This document shows, piece after piece, positions 1-8,461 of a DNA stretch of 64,000 nucleotides. The notes under the pieces were generated by a model. The model ran no database searches. It was not told where the DNA came from and saw nothing but the letters and a program-made list of their open reading frames with translations. The stretch is from positions 1 to 64,000 of the forward strand of contig DATKEC010000083.1 of assembly GCA_035544575.1 (NCBI GenBank). The letters run 5' to 3'. This DNA is from DATHWB01 sp035544575 (GTDB taxonomy: Bacteria; Actinomycetota; Acidimicrobiia; Spongiisociales; ZC4RG35). Each line of letters starts with the position of its first letter. Positions within the stretch are counted from its first letter, which is position 1. Both the position numbers and the translations under genes were made by a program.

Positions 1-1
1 G

Positions 2-1015
2 GCTGTCGACGACATGACACTCACCGTCGAGGACGGGGAGTTCTTCTCCCTGCTCGGCCCTTCGGGTTGTGGCAAGACGACCACCTTGCGGATGATCGCC
101 GGCTTCGAGTTTCCCACCCAGGGGAGCATTCGCATCCATGGGGCGGAGATGGGGCTCAAGCCACCCAACGAGCGCCCGGTCAACACCGTCTTCCAGTCCT
201 ACGCACTCTTCCCCCACCTGACCGTGTTCGACAATGTCGCCTTCGGGCTGCAGATGAGGGGGGTGGAGCGCTCGGAGGTGGAGTCGCGGGTGCGGCGGGT
301 GCTCGACCAGGTCCAGCTCTCGCGGCGTGCCGATGCCAAACCCCGCCAGCTCTCGGGTGGCATGCAGCAGCGGGTCGCCCTGGCTCGGGCGCTGGTCAAC
401 GAGCCCGAGGTGCTCCTCCTCGACGAGCCCCTCGGCGCCCTCGACCTCAAGCTGCGCCAGGAGATGCAGTACGAGCTCAAGGACCTGCAGACCAGGGTGG
501 GGATCACCTTCGTGTACGTCACCCATGACCAGGAGGAAGCGCTCACCATGTCTGATCGGATCGGGGTGATGAACGAGGGGCGTCTTCTCCAGGTGGGCGA
601 CTCGAAGGAGATCTACGAGCGCCCCCGGACCCGATTCGTCGCCGACTTCATCGGCGAAATCAACCTGATCAGTGCCCGCTTCGCCGGCCCGGGAGCGGCC
701 CGGTTCTCCAACGGGGTGGAGGTGGACATCGAGGACGAAAATCCGTCGTCGGGCCCGGTCACTCTCGCCTTGCGCCCGGAGCAGCTCATACTCCACTCCG
801 GCGCCGACCAGGTACCAGAAGGCCGCAACCGGCTCCCAGCCCGGATCGTCCGGCGCACCTACTTCGGCGACGTCTACTACTACGAGGTTGATGCCGACCT
901 CGAGCAACGCCTGGAGGTCAAGGAGGAGAACCGGCCCGATCTCGCCGTGCACGAGGTGGAGGACGAGGTGGTTGTCACCTGGCACCCGGAGTCGGCGAAT
1001 CTGGTGACCGATTGA
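2..1015 (+). CDS. potA: Spermidine/putrescine ABC transporter ATP-binding protein (5' truncated)
   Basis: ATPase that powers a polyamine-type ABC importer at the inner face of the membrane. The frame is open to the window edge, so the true start lies upstream; the Met at 14 is internal to the domain. Visible are Walker A (GPSGCGKTT), the Q-loop (VFQSYALFPH), the ABC signature (LSGGMQQRVAL), Walker B (LLLDEPLGALD) and the H-loop (VTHDQEEALTMSD). A TOBE-type C-terminal region follows (about the last 100 residues). The stop overlaps the next ATG by one base (TGATG), so it is the first visible gene of a potABCD operon. Substrate is inferred from the PotD-like neighbour. Confidence 0.93.
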   Translation, partial: AVDDMTLTVEDGEFFSLLGPSGCGKTTTLRMIAGFEFPTQGSIRIHGAEMGLKPPNERPVNTVFQSYALFPHLTVFDNVAFGLQMRGVERSEVESRVRRVLDQVQLSRRADAKPRQLSGGMQQRVALARALVNEPEVLLLDEPLGALDLKLRQEMQYELKDLQTRVGITFVYVTHDQEEALTMSDRIGVMNEGRLLQVGDSKEIYERPRTRFVADFIGEINLISARFAGPGAARFSNGVEVDIEDENPSSGPVTLALRPEQLILHSGADQVPEGRNRLPARIVRRTYFGDVYYYEVDADLEQRLEVKEENRPDLAVHEVEDEVVVTWHPESANLVTD

Positions 1016-1920
1016 TGGTGAAGGCGAAGCGCCGGGAGACCGCGGTAGACACTCCGGTCACCCCGGAGCTCGAGAAGGCGGCGGCCCGGGCCAGGTCGAG
1101 AAGGGGATTCATTCTCTCACTCCCTGCCTACGCCTACCTGGTCCTCTTCTTTGCGGTGCCCCTGGTCCTAGTCCTCGTCTACTCCTTCGCCTCGCGCTCG
1201 TCGACCGGGTTGACACTCCTCGAAGATTGGAACCTGAGCTCTTACCGCCGACTCTTCTCCCCTCTGGTGGGCGAGATCACGGTTCGATCGTTCGTACTGG
1301 CGACGGTGACGACGCTGATCGCCCTGGTGGTGAGCTATCCATTCGCCTACTACATCGCCACCAGGTCGACGCAGGTGCGCAACATCCTCCTCGTCCTCGT
1401 CATGATCCCGTTCTGGTCCAACTTCCTGGTCCGCACCTACGCCTGGCGTGTTCTGCTCGGCTCCAGCGGACCGATCAGCCAGATCAGCCAGTTCTTCGGT
1501 GGCGACGAGATCAGGATCCTGTTCACCAATACGGCGGTGCTGATCGGCCTCGTGTACGGGTATCTGCCATTCATGGTGCTTCCGCTGTACGCCGCGCTGG
1601 AGCGAATGGATTGGAACCTCGTCGAGGCCGGAAGGGACCTCTATGCCAGCGGCTGGACGGCCTTCCGGCGTATCACGCTCCCATTGTCGATGCCGGGCGT
1701 CGTGGCCGGTTCCATCCTCGTGTTCATTCCATCGCTGGGCGCCTATGTGACGCCGGCCCTGCTCGGCGGCGCCAGGACGACTCTGCTCGGTGACTACATC
1801 GTCGGCCAGTTCCTGTCGGCGCGTAACTGGCCGTACGGTTCGGCGTTGTCGGTGGCGGTGATGATCGTGATGCTGATCGCAGCGATCGCCTACTTCCGTG
1901 CCGGGGCGAGGAACACATGA
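1015..1920 (+). CDS. potB: Spermidine/putrescine ABC transporter permease, PotB type
   Basis: Integral membrane subunit of the polyamine importer. A charged N-terminal tail of about 35 residues precedes roughly six hydrophobic segments, the first at about 36-60. The EAA cytoplasmic loop that contacts the ATPase is clear (EAGRDLYASGWTAFRRITLP). A TTG lies directly before the ATG at 1015. The ATG is preferred because it overlaps the potA stop as TGATG. The stop overlaps potC by four bases (ATGA), so the operon is translationally coupled. Confidence 0.92.
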   Translation: MVKAKRRETAVDTPVTPELEKAAARARSRRGFILSLPAYAYLVLFFAVPLVLVLVYSFASRSSTGLTLLEDWNLSSYRRLFSPLVGEITVRSFVLATVTTLIALVVSYPFAYYIATRSTQVRNILLVLVMIPFWSNFLVRTYAWRVLLGSSGPISQISQFFGGDEIRILFTNTAVLIGLVYGYLPFMVLPLYAALERMDWNLVEAGRDLYASGWTAFRRITLPLSMPGVVAGSILVFIPSLGAYVTPALLGGARTTLLGDYIVGQFLSARNWPYGSALSVAVMIVMLIAAIAYFRAGARNT

Positions 1921-2768
1921 CGGTGTCGGCCGGCGTGCGCCCGAGAAGTCCGATCGAGCGCCTGCTCGCCTCGAACTCCTGGATCGTCTTCGGTTTCCTC
2001 TATCTGCCGATCCTGCTGCTGATCGGCTACTCGTTCAACGACAACCGCAACGTGGGGATCTGGACGGGGTTCTCGACCCGGTGGTATGGCGAGATGTTCC
2101 AGAACAACGACGTCATGCGGGCGCTTCGCAACACGCTGATCGTCGCCATCGTCAGCACGCTCGTCTCGACAGTGATCGGCACCATGGCCGCCATCGCCAT
2201 GGAGCGTTTCCGGTTCAGGGGTCGGGGCACGCTCGATGGCCTGCTCTATCTGCCGATCATCATTCCCGATGTCACGATGGCCGTCATGATGCTGCTCTTC
2301 TTCGCCCAGGCGTTCGAACTCGTCGGCGGCTTCATGCGGCTGAACTTCGGCCTCGGCACGATCGCGCTCAGTCACATCGCGTTCAATATCTCCTTCGTGG
2401 CCGTCGTGGTGCGAGCGCGCCTCAGCCAACTCGACGGTGCGCTGGAAGAGGCCGCGGCGGATCTGTACGCCGATCGATGGCAGGCGTTCCGGCGGGTCAC
2501 GCTGCCCCTCATCATGCCGGGCGTGGCGGGCGGAGCGCTGCTGGCGCTGACGCTGAGTCTCGACGACGTCGTTGTCACGAGTTTCGTCTCGGGACCCGGT
2601 TCGACCACGCTCCCGGTCTACGTGTTCGGTCTCGTACGCCGGGGAGTGACGCCGCTCATCAATGCGGTGAGCACTGTGATGTTGGTAGCGTCGATGATCC
2701 TGGTCGGCGTGTCCCTGCTCTTACAGCGTGGCAGCCGATCATCCGATGAGGAGGAAATAGACGAATGA
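1917..2768 (+). CDS. potC: Spermidine/putrescine ABC transporter permease, PotC type
   Basis: Second membrane subunit of the polyamine importer, 283 residues, the usual PotC length. Six hydrophobic segments are visible, starting with one at about residues 20-42. The EAA loop reads EEAAADLYADRWQAFRRVTL, close to that of potB. The ATG overlaps the potB stop (ATGA), and its own stop overlaps potD in the same way. Near the C-terminus the SLDDVVVTSFVSGPGSTTLP segment is typical of PotC/YdcV permeases. Confidence 0.92.
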   Translation: MTVSAGVRPRSPIERLLASNSWIVFGFLYLPILLLIGYSFNDNRNVGIWTGFSTRWYGEMFQNNDVMRALRNTLIVAIVSTLVSTVIGTMAAIAMERFRFRGRGTLDGLLYLPIIIPDVTMAVMMLLFFAQAFELVGGFMRLNFGLGTIALSHIAFNISFVAVVVRARLSQLDGALEEAAADLYADRWQAFRRVTLPLIMPGVAGGALLALTLSLDDVVVTSFVSGPGSTTLPVYVFGLVRRGVTPLINAVSTVMLVASMILVGVSLLLQRGSRSSDEEEIDE

Positions 2769-3871
2769 AATCGACCGCTATCAGGCGCCTCGCCGGCGTG
2801 ATGGTCTTGGGTCTCGTGGTCTCCGCATGCGGGGGCGACGAGACCGCAGACGGAGGCGACGACGTGGTGTGCGAAACGGGTGTGACCGATGCCGACACGC
2901 TCAACTTCTACAACTGGTCCGAGTACATGGATCCCGAACTCGTGGCTGCGTTCGAAGCCGAGACCGGTGTCGATGTCGTCGAGTCCTTCTACGAGTCGAA
3001 CGAGGCGATGCTGGCTCAGATCCAGACCGGCGTCAGCTACGACCTGATCGTGCCGTCCGACTACATGGTCGGGATCATGATCGAAGAGGGCTTGCTCATG
3101 CCGATCCAGAAGGAGGCCGTGCCGAACATCTCCAACCTGGCCGCAGAGTTCGCATCACCCGCCTATGACTCCGGTGGCGTCTATTCGGTCGCCTATCAGT
3201 GGGGAACCACGGGACTCGGGGTCAACCTGTCGGCGGTCGGCGATGCCTTCGTAGAGAGTTGGGCGATGGTGTTCGACCCGGGACTGACAGCCAACTTCGC
3301 CGGCGGTGTGTCGCTGCTGGACGATCCGCGCGAAACGATGGGTGCGGCCCTCAAGTATCTCGGTTATTCACTCAACGAGGCGAGCCTCGAAGCCCTCCAG
3401 GAGGCGGCGGACGTGATTTCCACCGCCAAGGACTACATCACCACCTTCGACAGCGACCAGTACGGGGCAGCCCTCGTCAACGGCGAAGTGGCCGTCGCCC
3501 AGGGCTTCTCGGGCAACATGATCGCCTCCATCGGGGAAGCCGACGATCCGGACAACTTCGTGTACTTCGTGCCAGAAGAAGGAGGGACGTTGTGGGTCGA
3601 CAACATGACTGTTCCGATGGATTCCGCCGCCCCGTGTACGGCGCACGCGTTCATCAACTTCCTGCTCGATGCCGAGAACGGCGCCCAGCTGACGAACTGG
3701 ACCTACTACGCCAGCCCGAACGAGGCCGCGGGACCGTTCATCGACCCCGAGATCCTCGAGGACGAGACCATCTATCCGTCCGACGAGCTTCGCAGCCGGC
3801 TCGAGATCATCGCCGACACGGGTGACTTCGAGATCAACTTCGAGGACTACTTCGCCCAGGCGAAGAACTGA
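2765..3871 (+). CDS. potD: Polyamine-binding lipoprotein, PotD type
   Basis: Substrate-binding component of the importer, anchored outside the membrane. It has a lipoprotein signal peptide: basic n-region, hydrophobic core, and lipobox VSAC with Cys22 as the lipid site. The mature start carries the PotD/PotF hallmark LNFYNWSEYMDPE, followed by YDLIVPSDYMV in the ligand-binding lobe. Length (368 residues) is normal. The ATG overlaps the potC stop by four bases. It is the last gene of potABCD, and a strong hairpin follows at 3901-3938. The exact ligand (putrescine, spermidine or a related amine) cannot be read from sequence. Confidence 0.92.
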   Translation: MKSTAIRRLAGVMVLGLVVSACGGDETADGGDDVVCETGVTDADTLNFYNWSEYMDPELVAAFEAETGVDVVESFYESNEAMLAQIQTGVSYDLIVPSDYMVGIMIEEGLLMPIQKEAVPNISNLAAEFASPAYDSGGVYSVAYQWGTTGLGVNLSAVGDAFVESWAMVFDPGLTANFAGGVSLLDDPRETMGAALKYLGYSLNEASLEALQEAADVISTAKDYITTFDSDQYGAALVNGEVAVAQGFSGNMIASIGEADDPDNFVYFVPEEGGTLWVDNMTVPMDSAAPCTAHAFINFLLDAENGAQLTNWTYYASPNEAAGPFIDPEILEDETIYPSDELRSRLEIIADTGDFEINFEDYFAQAKN

Positions 3872-3900
3872 CGCGGGCGGACCGACGGAAGGAGAACGAC

Positions 3901-3938
3901 TCGAGGCGGTGCTCCCCGACCAGGGCGCACCGCCTCGA
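3901..3938 (+). terminator. Hairpin terminator after potD
   Basis: A 12-bp perfect stem (3901-3912 with 3927-3938) and a 14-nt loop lie 29 nt after the potD stop. There is no clear U tract, as is common in high-GC actinobacteria. Confidence 0.55.
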
Positions 3939-3964
3939 TCGCGTCAACGCTTCCGCCAAGCCAA

Positions 3965-3970
3965 TACGAT
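3965..3970 (+). promoter_or_regulatory. -10 element of a probable leaderless promoter for the GABA-type aminotransferase
   Basis: TACGAT ends 6 nt before the ATG at 3977, so transcription would start at or within the start codon. No -35 consensus is obvious. It belongs to a recurrent set of such boxes in the window. Confidence 0.5.
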
Positions 3971-3976
3971 GCCCCG

Positions 3977-5338
3977 ATGACAACTGTCGCCGATCCTTCG
4001 ATTCGTCTCCTGACCGAGGTGCCTGGCCCGCGTAGCCGCGAGATCGTGGCCCGTCGCGAGTCGGCCATGCCGGCCGGGGCCGCCAAGCTGACGTCGATCG
4101 CCGTCGACTCCGCCCATGGATCGACCGTCACCGACGTCGACGGGAACCGGTTCATCGACCTCGCCGGCGGAATCGGGATGCTCGCGGTGGGACACACTCC
4201 GGAACGTCTCGTCGATGCGATGACCGAACAAGCGCGACGTCTCGTCCACGTTTGTGCGATCGTCTCGACCTACGAGCCGCTCGTCGAAGTTGCGGAGCGG
4301 CTCAACCGGCTGGCGCCGGGGGACTTCGCCAAGAAGACCGTGCTGATGAACTCGGGCGCCGAGGCGGTGGAAACGGCGGTCCACATCGCACGTTCGGCAA
4401 CCGGCCGGCAAGGTGTCGTGGTCTTCGACGGGGCCTATCATGGCCGCACCAACCTGACGATGGCGATGACCTCGAAGTTCTCGCTTTTCAAGAAGGGGTT
4501 CGGGCCCTTTGCTCCGGAGATCTACCGCTTTGGATTTCCCAACACATACCGGCGGCCGGCGGAGATGACCGTCGATGAGTACGTCGCGTGGGAGACCCGA
4601 CGGCTCGACCATGCGTTCACCGCCATCGTCGATCCGTCTCACGTCGCCGCCATCGTGGTCGAGCCGGTCCAGGGTGAGGCCGGGTTCGTCCCGGCGCCTG
4701 CCAGCTGGCTGCGGAGGCTGCGTGAGCTGGCCGACCAGCACGGAATCGTCCTCATCGCCGACGAGATTCAATCCGGCATGGGCCGGACCGGCACGCTGTG
4801 GGCCATCGAGCACAGCGGCGTGGTCCCCGACATGATCACCACCGCCAAGTCGCTCGGAGCCGGCATGCCGATCTCAGCGGTGGTCGGGCGGGCCGAGCTG
4901 ATGGACGCACCCCACCCCGGTGGCCTCGGCGGCACCTACTCGGGCAACCCCATCGCATGTGTGGCCGCCCGCGAGGCGATCGACACCATCGCTACCCCGG
5001 AGTTCCTCGCCCGCTCGGTCCAGATCGGAGAGCGGATGCGGGCGCGGCTCGAAGCCATCCGGGACGCGCATCCCGACCTGGTGGGTGACGTTCGCGGCGT
5101 CGGATCGATGCTCGTGCTCGAGATCGTCCGTGACCGCGAAACCAGGGAGCCGTGGATGGAAGCCACCGGGGCGATCACAGCCGCCACGCTGCAACGAGGC
5201 GTGATCACGATTCGGGCAGGTCTGTATTCGAACTGCGTCCGTTTCCTACCGCCGCTCGTCATCTCCGATGCGCAGTTGGACGAGGCCCTCGACATCGTGG
5301 CGGCCGCAGTCGGTGAGGTCGCGGATTCCATGCGATGA
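3977..5338 (+). CDS. gabT: Class III PLP aminotransferase, 4-aminobutyrate (GABA) aminotransferase type
   Basis: Fold-type I PLP enzyme, 453 residues, most like GabT/PuuE. Those enzymes move the amino group of GABA (or a related omega-amine) to 2-oxoglutarate to give succinate semialdehyde. The PLP-binding segment IADEIQSGMGRTG and the Schiff-base Lys (K291, in TTAKSLGAGMP) are present. It follows the polyamine importer and is coupled by an ATGA overlap to the C45 hydrolase gene, which fits a role late in polyamine catabolism. Other omega-amine substrates are possible. Confidence 0.85.
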   Translation: MTTVADPSIRLLTEVPGPRSREIVARRESAMPAGAAKLTSIAVDSAHGSTVTDVDGNRFIDLAGGIGMLAVGHTPERLVDAMTEQARRLVHVCAIVSTYEPLVEVAERLNRLAPGDFAKKTVLMNSGAEAVETAVHIARSATGRQGVVVFDGAYHGRTNLTMAMTSKFSLFKKGFGPFAPEIYRFGFPNTYRRPAEMTVDEYVAWETRRLDHAFTAIVDPSHVAAIVVEPVQGEAGFVPAPASWLRRLRELADQHGIVLIADEIQSGMGRTGTLWAIEHSGVVPDMITTAKSLGAGMPISAVVGRAELMDAPHPGGLGGTYSGNPIACVAAREAIDTIATPEFLARSVQIGERMRARLEAIRDAHPDLVGDVRGVGSMLVLEIVRDRETREPWMEATGAITAATLQRGVITIRAGLYSNCVRFLPPLVISDAQLDEALDIVAAAVGEVADSMR

Positions 5339-6408
5339 CGGGTCGAATCCGCGTCCTCGAACTCGACGGGGACCCCGTCGCCATGGGTTCTCGTCACGGC
5401 GCAAGCCACGCCGAGGAGATTCGAGCCTATGCCGCTGATCGCGTCGCACTCTCGGGGGAGGGCACGACCCTCGGTGCCGACCAGCTCCTGGAGCTCGCGG
5501 AACGCTGCCTCCCGGCCCACCGCCGCTATTCCGAGTCGCTCGCCACCGAGATGGAGGCGCTCGCCCACGCCGCGGGCATCACGGCGGCTGAGGCGCTGAT
5601 CGTCGGTGGATACACCGACTTCATCGATGTCGTGCGGGCGGAGGCAGGTACGGCGAGGGTCGACGACACCTGCACCGCTGCGATCATCCCGGATGGCCGG
5701 GCGTCCGGCGCGGGGTTTCTCGCCCAGACATGGGACATGCACGCCACGGCCACTCCGCACGTGGTGATGCTCGACATCCGTCCCGAGTCGGGGCCGGCGG
5801 CGCTGGCGTTCAGTACCGTCGGCTGTCTCGGCCAGATCGGGATGAACGAAGCCGGCATCGCCGTGGGGATCAACAACCTCACAGCCGCAGATGGCCGCAT
5901 CGGCGTCACGTGGCCCTTCGTGGTGCGTGCGGTCCTGGGGCACACACACTTCGAATCGGCCTTGGGCGCGATCCTCGACGCGCCACTCGCCGGAGGCCAC
6001 AACTTCTTGGTTTTCGATGCCGATGGCAACGGAGCTTCGATCGAAGCGATGCCGACCACGACCCACGTCGAGCGACTCGAGGCCCGACCGCTGTTGCACA
6101 CCAACCACTGCCGCTCCCCGGTGACCGCCGCAGTCGAGGGGCCACGTCCGCCCGATCTCGACACCAACTCCCGCGTCCGCCTCGAACACGCCGAGGGCAT
6201 CTTCGAGTCAGGGGCGATCGGTGTCGCCCAGGTGATTGCGTTCACCCGAGACGAGCGGGCGATCTGTCGACATCCCGAACCTCCGTACTCCTATGAGTCG
6301 TGTGGTGCGGCGATCATGCGACCCAAGACCGGAGAGTTCTGGGCGTGTTGGGGGGTGCCGTCGGAGAACGACTACCAGCGGTTCGACCTGGCGCGGGTGG
6401 GAGCGTGA
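5335..6408 (+). CDS. C45-family Ntn hydrolase (acyl-CoA:6-aminopenicillanate acyltransferase-like)
   Basis: This 357-residue protein resembles the C45 peptidase/acyltransferase family. Its members self-cleave before a Cys that becomes the N-terminal nucleophile, then hydrolyse or transfer acyl groups on amide bonds. The candidate nucleophile is Cys113 in DDTCTAA. Family-like segments follow (FLAQTWDMH, GCLGQIGMNEAGIAVGINNL, LLHTNHCRS). It sits between the aminotransferase and a GNAT gene with four-base overlaps on both sides (ATGA, GTGA). I infer deacylation of an N-acylated amine intermediate. In this location it could stand in for gamma-glutamyl-GABA hydrolase (PuuD), but substrate is unknown. 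Confidence 0.75.
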   Translation: MTGRIRVLELDGDPVAMGSRHGASHAEEIRAYAADRVALSGEGTTLGADQLLELAERCLPAHRRYSESLATEMEALAHAAGITAAEALIVGGYTDFIDVVRAEAGTARVDDTCTAAIIPDGRASGAGFLAQTWDMHATATPHVVMLDIRPESGPAALAFSTVGCLGQIGMNEAGIAVGINNLTAADGRIGVTWPFVVRAVLGHTHFESALGAILDAPLAGGHNFLVFDADGNGASIEAMPTTTHVERLEARPLLHTNHCRSPVTAAVEGPRPPDLDTNSRVRLEHAEGIFESGAIGVAQVIAFTRDERAICRHPEPPYSYESCGAAIMRPKTGEFWACWGVPSENDYQRFDLARVGA

Positions 6409-7037
6409 CGGGTGAGCTTCGATACGTCAACCTGACCAAGGATCTGGCGGCGCAGTGTGCCGCCCTCGAACTGCAGGCGTTCCCGCACGCCGACCCCGAC
6501 GATCTCCTGAACCAGGAGGACATCGAGGCGTACTCCGAGATCTTCCCGGAGGGATTCTTCGTCTGTCTGGCCGGCGAGCGCGTGGTCGGCCAGGGCGCCG
6601 GGATCTTCCTCGACTTCGACTTCGACGACATCCAGCATCGAATCGTCGAAATCACCGGAGAGCACCAGTGCCTCAAGCACGACTGGAGCGGTGACTGGTA
6701 TTACGGAACCGACATCGTCGTGCATCCCGACTATCGACGGCGCGGGATCGGCAAGCGGCTGTACGCCCTGCGCAAGGAGATCGTCCGTCAGCACAACAAG
6801 CGGGGGATCATCGCCGGGGGCCATCCGGCCGGCTATGTCGCCCACAAGGACGAGTTGTCCATCGAGGCATACCTGCAAGGCGTCAAGGCGCGAGGCATCT
6901 ATGACCCGACTCTGACGTTCCAGATGGACAACGGTTTCGAGATCAGAGGAGTTCTGTACGACTACCTCCGCGACGACGGCACCGGCGACGCGTCGGCTCT
7001 GATCGTCTGGGAGAACCCCGACTACGAGCCGCTGTGA
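6405..7037 (+). CDS. GNAT-family N-acetyltransferase
   Basis: Acetyl-CoA-dependent N-acyltransferase, 210 residues. The acetyl-CoA pyrophosphate loop is visible as HPDYRRRGIGKRLYALRK. The C-terminal part (LTFQMDNGFEIRGVLYDYL) resembles the GNAT domain that in other bacteria is fused to a nitrilase-type amidohydrolase; here it stands alone. The GTG at 6405 is chosen because GTGA overlaps the C45 stop and the homologous region begins there. Its stop overlaps the amidohydrolase start as GTGA. The substrate is presumably an amine handled by this operon. Confidence 0.8.
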   Translation: MTGELRYVNLTKDLAAQCAALELQAFPHADPDDLLNQEDIEAYSEIFPEGFFVCLAGERVVGQGAGIFLDFDFDDIQHRIVEITGEHQCLKHDWSGDWYYGTDIVVHPDYRRRGIGKRLYALRKEIVRQHNKRGIIAGGHPAGYVAHKDELSIEAYLQGVKARGIYDPTLTFQMDNGFEIRGVLYDYLRDDGTGDASALIVWENPDYEPL

Positions 7038-8302
7038 GCATCCGGCTTCCCGCGTTCCTGGCCGATCCGATCCGCACCAACGGCGCCTATGCGGTGGTCG
7101 GAGCCTCTCTCTTCGACGGCACCTCGGCGCCGGTGCGTGCCGACGCCACGGTCATCGTCGAGTCAGGCCGCATCTCCGGGGTCGGCGTGCGGGCCGACGG
7201 GACACCTGACGGAGCCGCGGTGATCGATGGTGCGGGGATGATGCTGATGCCCGGTCTGATCGACGCCCACGCCCACGTGGCGATGATCCAGTATCTCGAT
7301 CGCTTCCCGCACCCCGACCACGGTGCCGAGCCGCTGCACCACGGGACAACGGCGCACTTCGTGGCGGACAACCTGCGACGAGCGGTGCGGATGGGCGTGA
7401 CCACGATCCGCGACGTCGGCGCCTACGAGGAGGTGCTCTTCGAGATCCGCCAGGCGATGCGGTACGGGGCCTTCGACGGCCCTCGACTGCTCACCTGTGG
7501 GCGGATCGTCTCGGCCACCGCCCCCGGTGGGCGGTTCTTCCCGGGCATGTACCGCGAAGCCGATGGGCCCGACGACATCCGGCGGGCCGTTCGCGAACAG
7601 CTTCGCCGTGGAGCGGACTTCGTCAAGATCATGAGCACCGGAGCCCGATCGGTCGAAATGGAGAACCCCCACCCCGCCCAGGTGACCGATGCCGAGATGG
7701 CTGCCTTCGTCGGAGAGGCGCACCGGCAGGGCTTTCGGGCGGCGGCCCACGCCGAGGGACTGGGGGGCACCGAGGCGGCGATCCTCGCCGGCTGTGACAC
7801 GATCGAACACGGCTTCTACCTGAACCAGCGACCGGACCTTCTCGCCCACATGGCCGAACACGACCAGGTTCTGGTTCCGACGCTCGGTTTCCTCCACCTG
7901 GTCGCCGAGTCCGGAGAGTGGACCGACCTTCTCGAAGAACAGGGCGAATACAACGTCGGCCAGGCCGACTTGACGCTGGAGGCAGCCAGGGGCGCCGGGG
8001 TGCGGATTGCCATGGGTTCCGACGCGGCCGACGCCGAACGGATCCACCTCGAGATCGGTTGGATGATCGAGCACGGGATGGGTTCTCACGAGGCTTTCGT
8101 CGCCGCCACATCGGGGAGTGCGCGGGCCCTGGGGATCGAGTCCGAGGTGGGAACGGTGGCTCCCGGGTTACTGGCAGACCTGGTGCTGGTCGATGGCGAC
8201 CCGATCTCCGAGCCGTCGCGGTTGGGCGATCCGAGCGCGATCCGGCTGGTCTTTCGCAACGGTGCGCCAGTGGCCGGCGCCATGCTCGAAAGCTCGATCT
8301 AG
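7034..8302 (+). CDS. Metal-dependent amidohydrolase (imidazolonepropionase/dipeptidase-like)
   Basis: TIM-barrel amidohydrolase of 422 residues. The N-terminal metal motif DAHAHV follows a beta-sandwich segment. A Lys-containing strand (RRGADFVKIMSTGA), later His residues (AAHAEGLG, TIEHGFYLN) and the SDAAD metal Asp complete the usual site. The C-terminus (GLLADLVLVDGDP) is the standard composite-domain ending. The GTG start overlaps the GNAT stop. Together with the C45 enzyme it gives this operon two potential amide-bond hydrolases. The substrate is not identifiable. Confidence 0.8.
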   Translation: MSIRLPAFLADPIRTNGAYAVVGASLFDGTSAPVRADATVIVESGRISGVGVRADGTPDGAAVIDGAGMMLMPGLIDAHAHVAMIQYLDRFPHPDHGAEPLHHGTTAHFVADNLRRAVRMGVTTIRDVGAYEEVLFEIRQAMRYGAFDGPRLLTCGRIVSATAPGGRFFPGMYREADGPDDIRRAVREQLRRGADFVKIMSTGARSVEMENPHPAQVTDAEMAAFVGEAHRQGFRAAAHAEGLGGTEAAILAGCDTIEHGFYLNQRPDLLAHMAEHDQVLVPTLGFLHLVAESGEWTDLLEEQGEYNVGQADLTLEAARGAGVRIAMGSDAADAERIHLEIGWMIEHGMGSHEAFVAATSGSARALGIESEVGTVAPGLLADLVLVDGDPISEPSRLGDPSAIRLVFRNGAPVAGAMLESSI

Positions 8303-8461
8303 TGGTGTGTCGCTCGAGTGGGGGCGCAGTGTCCCCGAGCACATGGCGTCATCTGGCAAGGACTTCCGACGCAGTCGCACGTGGTTGTTCGGCGAGGAGG
8401 AGGACGCTGTCAGGGGCGTCATGGGCCGGGGAGACCGCCTCATTGGTTGGGCGGCGCACCA

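Noticed and set aside
4936..6189. Long minus-strand open frame opposite gabT and the C45 gene
   Set aside because: Low-complexity Arg/Gly/Val composition and no motif; high GC makes antisense frames open over real genes.
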